From: Psychrobacter sp.
Lineage (GTDB): Bacteria; Pseudomonadota; Gammaproteobacteria; Pseudomonadales; Moraxellaceae
NCBI GenBank assembly: GCA_029256865.1
Contig: JARIEH010000235.1
Span: 1-8,751, forward strand
DNA: 8,751 bases
Direction: 5' to 3'
The notes below the pieces were generated by a model that saw only the letters and a list, made by a program, of their open reading frames with translations, searched no databases and was not told where the DNA came from. The position numbers and the translations under genes were made by a program. This document shows positions 1-5,134 of this stretch, one piece after another. Every line of letters starts with the position of its first letter. The first letter of the stretch is position 1.

Positions 1-964
1 CATTCTCAATTCCAGTATTGTCGCCCTCAACATTCTCAATAGGTAGCTTGCCAGCATTTACTTGAGCTTTAACATCAGCCGTACTATTCTCAGCACCAGT
101 TACCCTATCAGGTTCTTGCTGTGCCAATACTTGTGTAGGAGCTTGGTCTGCAGCGCCACTGCTCACAGAGTCACTGACGTTAATTGGCCGTGACATAATT
201 TTAGCCGCTTCAGCGCGGTCTGTTTCATCTTGCAAGCGCCCAAGCGTATCAAGATTGGTTGGCGATGGTAAATTTGCCGTATCCAAAGATGGATCTAAAC
301 CGATAGGAAGTTGAGTACTGTCTAAAGTCGCAACTGGATTATCGAAGGACTCATCAAAAAAGGGGGCAGCGCCAGCTTTATTGTTATCACCTTTAGTCTT
401 ACTTTGAGCATTGCTCTGGTTCTTTTGAGCATCCATGACAGCAAGCTCACGCTCAATCTGCTCAGGCGTCATCATCTGATAACCTTGCTGCTGTACGGTT
501 TCTACTTGCTTAAGCAAGCTATTATCAGCAGCGTTAGACGGCAATGCTTCTCTAGAATCTGAGCGATTCGACTCATTGACTGCTTTATCAACAACCTTGG
601 CTGATGCAGGGGTTTTTAGTAGATTGCCTAGGCTTTGTTTACTATAGTCGTCTAGTACCGATTGATCGACAATCCCTTGCTCTACTGCTTGTTTTAGGCG
701 CAGCGCGTCCAAAGCCGCATCAAGTTGAGTTTCTTCACCAGCCATCAGCGCATTGTATTTGGACAGACTAGAAAGCTTGGCGGATGCCTTGGTATTGGCA
801 GATGCCTTGGTAGTTGGATGAACCTCATCTGCAACGGCAGGCGATGCAACACCAAAACCAACCAGTGTCGTAGCAAGCGCCGTAAAAAGCGCCGAACGGG
901 TAAAACGAGTACGCGTCAAGCTTGAGCAGCGGCGCGGGAGCGTTGAGGGCTGATGTTTTGTCAT
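1..964 (-). CDS. Sec-exported low-complexity protein of unknown function (N-terminal part)
   Basis: I translated the minus strand by hand from the ATG at 964-962. The frame is open for 321 codons and runs off the window edge, so the C-terminus is missing. The start is supported by AGGAA (complement of 971-975), 6 nt upstream. Residues 1-45 form a typical signal peptide: a basic n-region with several Arg, a hydrophobic core around residues 24-40 (ALFTALATTLVGFGVA), then SPAVA before D46, a good signal peptidase I site. The mature part is rich in Ala, Ser, Asn, Asp and Gln, has no further membrane segment and looks largely disordered, with a short helical stretch around residues 65-95. A 6-residue repeat (TKASAN/TKASAK) sits just after the signal peptide. 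I recognise no catalytic motif. Export to the periplasm or surface is well supported; function is unknown. A folded domain could lie in the missing part. Confidence 0.8.
   Translation of the reverse strand, partial: MTKHQPSTLPRRCSSLTRTRFTRSALFTALATTLVGFGVASPAVADEVHPTTKASANTKASAKLSSLSKYNALMAGEETQLDAALDALRLKQAVEQGIVDQSVLDDYSKQSLGNLLKTPASAKVVDKAVNESNRSDSREALPSNAADNSLLKQVETVQQQGYQMMTPEQIERELAVMDAQKNQSNAQSKTKGDNNKAGAAPFFDESFDNPVATLDSTQLPIGLDPSLDTANLPSPTNLDTLGRLQDETDRAEAAKIMSRPINVSDSVSSGAADQAPTQVLAQQEPDRVTGAENSTADVKAQVNAGKLPIENVEGDNTGIEN
779..811 (-). repeat. Short in-frame tandem repeat in the exported protein
   Basis: The 15-base unit ACCAAGGCATCYGCC occurs twice with an 18-base period. It encodes TKASA-N-TKASA just behind the signal peptide. 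It is in frame, so gain or loss of a unit would only change linker length. Two copies are too few to say more. Confidence 0.6.
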
Positions 965-1001
965 ACTTATTTCCTATCACCTCACGCGGCATACTCATAA
1001 T

Positions 1002-1017
1002 GACGATAGCTATCGTC
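1002..1017. promoter_or_regulatory. Perfect 16-bp palindrome upstream of the exported protein, possible operator
   Basis: GACGATAGCTATCGTC reads the same on both strands with no mismatch. It lies 37 bp upstream of the ATG at 964, so it probably falls near the transcription start or in the leader of the minus-strand gene. A dimeric repressor site is the simplest reading. In RNA it could also form a GACGAT/ATCGTC hairpin with a 4-nt loop. I do not recognise it as a named regulator site. Confidence 0.5.
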
Positions 1018-1031
1018 TAGACTGACCGGTG

Positions 1032-1062
1032 AATATACTTGTAGCAGTTAAACGAATGGCAA
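1032..1062 (-). promoter_or_regulatory. Candidate promoter of the exported protein
   Basis: On the minus strand TTGCCA (1062-1057) is followed by TATATT (1037-1032). Both are close to the sigma-70 hexamers, but the 19-bp spacer is longer than ideal. It would start transcription near 1025, just before the 16-bp palindrome. This is only a candidate. Confidence 0.3.
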
Positions 1063-1152
1063 TTAAAGGTAGGATATTTATTTTAAATATTACAGAAAAT
1101 CACGTTAGCACTACTTAAACAACAGGTTTTAATGCGCGCCATACTGGGTTCA

Positions 1153-1179
1153 TTAAACCATCGACTTCGATGTGGTTAA
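1153..1179. repeat. Imperfect inverted repeat in the divergent region
   Basis: CATCGA (1159-1164) and TCGATG (1167-1172) are perfect arms around a 2-base centre. Flanking TTAA(A)CC and GGTTAA continue the symmetry with bulges. It sits midway between the two divergent starts and is not followed by a T tract, so a protein-binding dyad is likelier than a terminator. Confidence 0.35.
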
Positions 1180-1224
1180 GCAAAAACTGTAAATCATAGC
1201 TTAGTTAATTATCAAATCATAGTA

Positions 1225-1248
1225 TCTAGCGCATGTATTTCTAGCGCA
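1225..1248. repeat. 9-bp direct repeat TCTAGCGCA
   Basis: TCTAGCGCA occurs at 1225-1233 and 1240-1248, a 15-bp period, upstream of the AT-rich promoter zone of the MFS gene. It may be a tandem regulator site or chance; there is no further support. Confidence 0.3.
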
Positions 1249-1294
1249 GCCTTGCTATTATACGGTCTAAAAATGATAAAACCTATCTTATATT

Positions 1295-1322
1295 TTGATA
1301 AGTTTTTGATAATATTCATAAT
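1295..1322 (+). promoter_or_regulatory. Candidate sigma-70 promoter of the MFS transporter
   Basis: TTGATA (1295-1300, 5 of 6 matches to the -35 consensus) and CATAAT (1317-1322, 5 of 6 to the -10) are separated by 16 bp. The leader would be about 75 nt. The whole stretch is very AT-rich and another TTGATA occurs at 1306-1311, so the exact hexamers are uncertain. Confidence 0.4.
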
Positions 1323-1338
1323 TATATAAAGTTATATA
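1323..1338. promoter_or_regulatory. AT-rich dyad next to the MFS promoter
   Basis: TATATAA (1323-1329) and TTATATA (1332-1338) are perfect inverted arms around AG. The dyad lies directly after the candidate -10 box, where a repressor would block transcription. In such AT-rich sequence chance is a real alternative. Confidence 0.3.
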
Positions 1339-1405
1339 TGAATTTAATCACCTATACTCACTCTTTTTATTTTGCATTAGACGCTAGCCGATTGTAGGAG
1401 TTCAC

Positions 1406-2734
1406 ATGGCAAATCAGTTTCAGTTATTCAAGCGTCGCCGCTTTAGCGCTATGTTTTTTACCCAGTTTTTGGGTGCCTTTAATGACAATGTTTTTAAGCA
1501 AGCGCTGATCTTAGTGTTGACCTATACTGCCGCCAGTCAAATCGGTGTTGAAGTAAGTATCCTCAATAACTTAGCGGCCATGCTGTTTATTTTGCCATAT
1601 TTTTTATTTTCAGCATTGGCGGGACAAATCGCCGATAAGTACGAGAAGTCTAAACTGACTCGCCTTACTAAGGTGCTTGAATTGATTATTATGAGCGTGG
1701 CTGCGGTAGGCTTTGTGTTTGAGTGGTATGGGTTGTTGTTTGTGGCATTATTCCTCATGGGCACCCACTCTACCTTTTTTGGTCCCATTAAATATGCTTA
1801 TTTGCCCCAAGCTATGAAAGAGGATGAACTGGTCGGTGCTAATGGTTTGTTCCAAATGGGTACCTCCTTAGCGATCTTGATAGGTATGATTGTCGCAGGC
1901 TTATTGACTCAACTGCCAGCGTCTCTATATTGGATCAGCGCAACGGTGGTGATCATCGCTTTGTTAGGCTATATAGCCACCCGCTATATTCCTATCACGC
2001 CAACGATGCAGCCTGATCTAAACATTAACTGGAATATTTTTACCACCAGTATGGCTACTGTGCGCTATTTGTATTCATTGCCATTTTTGTTCTTTATCAT
2101 TTTGGGCAATAGCTGGTTCTGGTTTTATGGGGCGACATTTTTGACCCAGACACCTGAGTTTAGCAAGGTCATTTTAAATGGTGATGAGTCCGTGGTTATT
2201 TTCTTATTAACCCTATTTTCTGTTGGGGTATCCATCGGCTCACTGCTTTGCAAGTCTTTGACCAGAAACCAAGTTAGCTTACGACTGTTGCCCTTTGGTA
2301 TTGCTGGCTTGAGCATTTTTGCGATTGACCTATATTTTTCTCTGTCAGGGCTAGATATCGCCATCAATAGTGAAATGTTATTTGGTGTAGGCGAATTATT
2401 TAAAGTGGCGGGTAGCTGGCGAGTGTTTGTTGATTTATTCTTTTTAGGGTTTAGTGGTGGTCTATATATCGTCCCGCTATATGCCTCTATGCAAGCTTAT
2501 GCGCCCAAAAGCCACCGAGCGCGTATCGTTGGTGCCAACAATATCTTTAATGCTATTTTTATGGTCACCTCAGCTGTCTTTGCGATTGTGATATTAAACA
2601 CTTTGAAGCTGTCGCTACCCCAGCTGTTTTTGGTCACAGGCATACTCAACATTGCTTTTGGCATATTTTTATATCTCAAATTGAATAAGCATTTTAAGCA
2701 AGCCGTGATTCAAAATCATGATGAGCCACATTAA
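1406..2734 (+). CDS. MFS transporter of the lysophospholipid transporter (LplT) family
   Basis: A 442-residue inner-membrane protein, almost entirely hydrophobic helices. LplT-type carriers flip lysophospholipids inward across the inner membrane for re-acylation. Family marks are FLGAFNDNVFKQAL at residues 21-34, the MFS loop G73-QIADKYEKSK, GPIKYAYLPQ at 126-135 followed by KEDELVGAN, and PLYASMQAYAP (357-367) leading into RARIVGANN (371-379). The ATG is preceded by AGGAG at 1396-1400 with a 5-nt gap. In E. coli lplT is beside aas, and in many bacteria the same MFS module is fused to an acyltransferase and an acyl-ACP ligase. Here the protein ends after the MFS module and the next gene is coq7, so no acyltransferase accompanies it. 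No terminator follows, so some read-through into coq7 is possible. The family is clear; the substrate is inferred from homology. Confidence 0.85.
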   Translation: MANQFQLFKRRRFSAMFFTQFLGAFNDNVFKQALILVLTYTAASQIGVEVSILNNLAAMLFILPYFLFSALAGQIADKYEKSKLTRLTKVLELIIMSVAAVGFVFEWYGLLFVALFLMGTHSTFFGPIKYAYLPQAMKEDELVGANGLFQMGTSLAILIGMIVAGLLTQLPASLYWISATVVIIALLGYIATRYIPITPTMQPDLNINWNIFTTSMATVRYLYSLPFLFFIILGNSWFWFYGATFLTQTPEFSKVILNGDESVVIFLLTLFSVGVSIGSLLCKSLTRNQVSLRLLPFGIAGLSIFAIDLYFSLSGLDIAINSEMLFGVGELFKVAGSWRVFVDLFFLGFSGGLYIVPLYASMQAYAPKSHRARIVGANNIFNAIFMVTSAVFAIVILNTLKLSLPQLFLVTGILNIAFGIFLYLKLNKHFKQAVIQNHDEPH

Positions 2735-2766
2735 TGAGCAATACTACTAGAGCAGATTTATTCATA

Positions 2767-2793
2767 CTGACAATCGACATTGTTTGCTATAGT
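2767..2793 (+). promoter_or_regulatory. Candidate extended -10 promoter of coq7
   Basis: CTGACA (2767-2772) and TATAGT (2788-2793), each 5 of 6 to consensus, are separated by 15 bp. The short spacer is offset by TGC directly before TATAGT, an extended -10 motif. A small dyad, ACAAT/ATTGT (2770-2774 and 2779-2783), overlaps the spacer. It suggests coq7 has its own promoter in the 122-bp gap behind the MFS gene. Confidence 0.45.
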
Positions 2794-2856
2794 AACGAAT
2801 GACTATAAAACCTCTACAAACACTTTGTGCAGATAACGTTATATCAGGAGCTAAAC

Positions 2857-3501
2857 ATGGGAATGCGTTCCTTATCCAAGATTGATCATCTATTACTTAG
2901 CGTCGATCAGGCGTTACGGGCAGTCGTGCCACACTCAAACCCTAGTACGCGCCCACTCCCTGTCAGTGATGATATTATCCCTGAGCTGAGTATCACGGAA
3001 TCTCGTCATGTAGCAGGGCTGATGCGTATCAACCACACGGGCGAAGTATGCGCGCAGGGCCTATACCATGGGCAGGCATTTAGCGCCAAAGATGACGGTG
3101 TAAAGCAAGCAATGCAACAGTCGGCCGCAGAAGAAGTCGATCATCTGGTCTGGTGTGAGACACGTTTGCAGGAGTTAGGCAGTCATCCAAGCATATTCAC
3201 GCCGTTGTGGTATGGCATGTCATTTGGGCTTGGCGCTGTCGCTGGAGCCATCTCTAATGAGTTTAGTTTAGGCTTCGTCGCTGAAACCGAAGCACAAGTC
3301 AGTGAGCACTTACAAGATCATATCGGTCAGTTGCCCGCACAAGATAAACGTTCACGCGAAATACTGGCGCAGATGGATATTGAGGAATTACACCATCGAG
3401 AGCTGGCGCTCGAAAATGGCGGTGCAGAATTATCGCCACTGGTGCGCCACACGATGCGCTGGATGGCCAATCGCATGAAAGCAACGGCTTATCATTTATA
3501 A
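2857..3501 (+). CDS. coq7: Di-iron 5-demethoxyubiquinol hydroxylase Coq7 (ubiquinone biosynthesis)
   Basis: Coq7 catalyses the last ring hydroxylation of ubiquinone synthesis, turning the 3-methyl-6-methoxy-benzoquinol intermediate into its 5-hydroxy form with O2, at the inner membrane; it replaces the flavoprotein UbiF of E. coli. The 214-residue length is normal. All six expected iron ligands are present: E63 (in NHTGEV), E93 and H96 (EEVDH), E145 (AETEAQV), E177 and H180 (EELHH). A hydrophobic, membrane-apposed stretch spans about 117-141 (LWYGMSFGLGAVAGA). I chose the ATG at 2857 because AGGAG at 2846-2850 is 6 nt upstream. An in-frame GTG at 2827 would add ten residues but would place that ribosome binding site inside the gene. 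A further in-frame ATG at 2863 is also possible. Identity is very secure. Confidence 0.95.
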   Translation: MGMRSLSKIDHLLLSVDQALRAVVPHSNPSTRPLPVSDDIIPELSITESRHVAGLMRINHTGEVCAQGLYHGQAFSAKDDGVKQAMQQSAAEEVDHLVWCETRLQELGSHPSIFTPLWYGMSFGLGAVAGAISNEFSLGFVAETEAQVSEHLQDHIGQLPAQDKRSREILAQMDIEELHHRELALENGGAELSPLVRHTMRWMANRMKATAYHL

Positions 3502-3516
3502 GTAATCATTTATAAG
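3491..3516 (+). repeat. Tandem duplication across the coq7 stop codon
   Basis: ATCATTTATAAG is present at 3491-3502, where it encodes the final His-Leu-stop of coq7, and again at 3505-3516, a 14-bp period. The second copy is non-coding. It looks like a small local slippage duplication. Confidence 0.55.
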
Positions 3517-3519
3517 CAA

Positions 3520-3582
3520 TGAGACTCTAATAGCCGATACTAGCCTGTAGGGTTTTTAACAATCCTACTACTGAGAGGCTCA
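3520..3582. repeat. Long inverted repeat behind coq7, possible 3'-end structure
   Basis: TGAGACTCT (3520-3528) pairs with AGAGGCTCA (3574-3582) with one mismatch, and an inner GTAGG/CCTAC stem (3547-3551, 3564-3568) lies between them. There is no T tract after the outer arm, so it is not a classic terminator. It may shape or protect the coq7 mRNA end. The long intervening sequence makes this weak. Confidence 0.3.
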
Positions 3583-3666
3583 ATACTAATTTGCTAGGGT
3601 AGCGAAACTAGGGCTCGTTCGTGATTATTTAACAAGCCGTTGTAAATGACACACTTATTGTTTGAC

Positions 3667-3686
3667 TGCTCATTATTAACTGAGCA
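3667..3686. promoter_or_regulatory. TGCTCA/TGAGCA dyad upstream of the TPR protein gene
   Basis: TGCTCA (3667-3672) and TGAGCA (3681-3686) are perfect 6-bp inverted arms around 8 bases. TTGACT (3662-3667), a -35-like hexamer, overlaps the left arm, though no good -10 follows at 17 bp. It could be an operator over a promoter, or a weak hairpin before ATTTATT. Confidence 0.3.
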
Positions 3687-3773
3687 ATTTATTCGATGTA
3701 GCACTGATTGTATTTTTACCCTACCATTTATTCTATACACCATAATTTATTAATAACCAAGGTAATGACTGCC

Positions 3774-4799
3774 ATGAGCCAACCCATAAACCATACTAAG
3801 CACTATAAGTCTGCAACTTTAACTGCTCTAGCAGCAGCCTGCGCCATGATGTTCGCCGCACCTGCCATCGCCGCTACTGATACGAATAGTGCATCTAGTG
3901 CTAGTGCCCCTAGTGCCATTGATTCAAGCAAACGTGTCATTCGCCGTGCTCAGCCAACCAGTAGCGTGCAGCCAGTAGCACCGCAGAATGCCGCATCAGC
4001 AATAGCTGAACAGGCTGCTCAAGCGACTATCAACGCGCCTACGGCATCAGAATCTACCAGAGCAACGCGCATTTATGAACGCGGCCCTATTACGGCCACT
4101 GGTATTGATATTAGCAGCGGTCAGCTGTCTAATATTCCCGCTCCGAAAGTACAGATATCAAGTATTAGCTTTGTACCAACGCTATTGATTCCGCAAACAA
4201 CCGCCGTTGGCACTGACAAGCTTGATGTCAGTTTAATTGATGACTTTATTAAAGAAGTTTCACCCAATGCTCGTCATTACCCACCCAACTTCCCTAACCG
4301 CTCACAGCGCTATTATGCTCGCGAAAAAATCAAAGTATTAACAGAATGGATTGAGCCATATGCTAGCGCACCGAATGCATCTTTTGATGTGCTTTTACGG
4401 GCAGCAAAGATGAATGGCATGGGTCGTAACCTAGATTTGGGCTCGGACTTTGCAGTGCGCGGCGGCAACTATGTTGATCGAGCTATCAAACTACAGCCAG
4501 AGAGTGGTGAAGCAAACTTCTTATACGGTATGATGCTGGCTGAAGGCGGTGGCTTTAAGGAAGGCAAAAAATACTTAGATAAAGCAGCCAGCCTTGGCTA
4601 CACAGAAGCAGAACAAAGCTTAGCTCAGTCAGACTTATTAAGTGATCGTCGTAGCGAAGCCTTAGATCGTCTCCGTCGTCTAGAACAACAAGTACCTGAC
4701 AATGGTATGATTCGTCAACAAATCAAACTCGTTGAAGACGGTAAATATTATATTTGGGACTTGCCAGCACCTGACATCAATATTAAGCCTACGACTTAG
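3774..4799 (+). CDS. Exported protein with TPR/Sel1-like C-terminal half, function unknown
   Basis: From the ATG at 3774 the product has 341 residues. Residues 1-33 are a signal peptide: K9, H10 and K12 in the n-region, a core around 14-29 (ATLTALAAACAMMFAA), and APAIA before A34, suiting signal peptidase I. Residues 34-110 are an Ala/Ser/Thr/Gln-rich linker. The structured part starts near 128. Residues about 204-275 are TPR- or Sel1-like: FDVLLRAAKMNG, then AIKLQPESGEANFLYGMMLAEGG, then GKKYLDKAASLGYTEAEQSL. A last helical pair follows at 287-305. It probably acts as a periplasmic scaffold, but I know no specific partner. The frame is open back to a TTG at 3708, but that would bury the signal peptide. 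AAGG at 3759-3762 is 11 nt from ATG 3774 and only 2 nt from another ATG at 3765, so 3774 is preferred; 3765 would add only three residues. Confidence 0.75.
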   Translation: MSQPINHTKHYKSATLTALAAACAMMFAAPAIAATDTNSASSASAPSAIDSSKRVIRRAQPTSSVQPVAPQNAASAIAEQAAQATINAPTASESTRATRIYERGPITATGIDISSGQLSNIPAPKVQISSISFVPTLLIPQTTAVGTDKLDVSLIDDFIKEVSPNARHYPPNFPNRSQRYYAREKIKVLTEWIEPYASAPNASFDVLLRAAKMNGMGRNLDLGSDFAVRGGNYVDRAIKLQPESGEANFLYGMMLAEGGGFKEGKKYLDKAASLGYTEAEQSLAQSDLLSDRRSEALDRLRRLEQQVPDNGMIRQQIKLVEDGKYYIWDLPAPDINIKPTT

Positions 4800-4809
4800 T
4801 TTTGATCCT

Positions 4810-4835
4810 ATCAGTACCTAACTGATCGGTCAGTT
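4810..4835 (+). promoter_or_regulatory. Two mutually exclusive hairpins just behind the TPR gene
   Basis: ATCAGT (4810-4815) can pair with ACTGAT (4821-4826) over a 5-nt loop. AACTGA (4820-4825) can instead pair with TCAGTT (4830-4835) around a TCGG loop. The two stems share bases, so only one can form at a time. They begin 10 nt after the stop codon and precede the terminator by about 22 nt. Confidence 0.4.
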
Positions 4836-4857
4836 GTGAAGCAAAAATATGCTTAAG

Positions 4858-4912
4858 AGCGCGTTTTTTTTATCTTGATATGATATCAACGGTGAAATAA
4901 ACGCGCTTTTTT
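4858..4912 (+). terminator. Rho-independent terminator of the TPR protein gene with nested palindrome
   Basis: AGCGCGTTT (4858-4866) and AAACGCGCT (4899-4907) form a perfect 9-bp GC-rich-based stem that runs directly into TTTTTT (4907-4912). The 32-nt loop is unusually large but itself contains a perfect dyad, TTGATAT-G-ATATCAA (4875-4889), which would bring the outer arms together. It lies about 60 nt past the stop codon and should insulate the hydrolase gene from upstream transcription. Confidence 0.75.
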
Positions 4913-4941
4913 ATGGCTCTGTTTTATTGGTCAGTATCAGC

Positions 4942-4957
4942 AATACTTATAAGTATT
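4942..4957. promoter_or_regulatory. Perfect 16-bp palindrome between terminator and hydrolase gene
   Basis: AATACTTATAAGTATT is fully self-complementary. It includes TATAAG (4948-4953), a fair -10 hexamer, and TTGGTC (4927-4932) lies 15 bp before it, so it may be an operator sitting on a promoter. That would give a leader of about 175 nt for the hydrolase gene. Position and symmetry are seen; the role is a guess. Confidence 0.4.
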
Positions 4958-5134
4958 CATCATGCCCTAGTCTAATTATAAAAGTTACGCTAAACTTACA
5001 AACCTATAACAATATGCCGTTAAGGTATTTAAAAGGACTTAGTATCACATTTTGCTTTCTGGTTTATCTCCCCTTACAAGTAACTTCCTAAGACAAACCA
5101 TCATCTAAATAACTGCTACTTACCGAGGCCACTT

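Larger units (their letters stand above)
965..1405. other. Divergent intergenic region between the exported protein and the MFS transporter
   Basis: This 441-bp gap separates two genes pointing away from each other, so it should hold both promoters. It is strongly AT-rich, especially 1255-1380. It contains a perfect 16-bp palindrome, an imperfect dyad, a 9-bp direct repeat, an AT-rich dyad and promoter-like hexamers, listed separately. The longest credible start-to-stop reading I noticed is about 15 codons (from 1132) without a ribosome binding site, so I call no gene here. I see no tRNA or known riboswitch. Confidence 0.6.
4800..5134. other. Intergenic region with stacked hairpins, a terminator and a palindrome
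   Basis: This 335-bp gap opens with two overlapping hairpins, then a strong terminator, then a perfect 16-bp palindrome, each listed separately. Downstream of 4960 I see only AT-rich sequence with TATAAA at 4977-4982 and TATAAC at 5005-5010, neither with a convincing -35. The ribosome binding site of the next gene is GAGG at 5125-5128. I find no small gene or tRNA. Confidence 0.55.

Noticed and set aside
725..925. Plus-strand open frame of 66 codons
   Set aside because: It lies wholly antisense to the exported protein gene, is rich in Arg, Cys and Lys as expected of a shadow frame, and has no convincing ribosome binding site.
1537..2679. Three minus-strand open frames (1537-1788, 2125-2367, 2497-2679)
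   Set aside because: All are antisense to the well-supported MFS transporter gene and none encodes a recognisable protein.
3547..3568. Terminator behind coq7
   Set aside because: The GTAGG/CCTAC stem has only 5 bp, a 12-nt loop and no T tract after it; the T run lies inside the loop.
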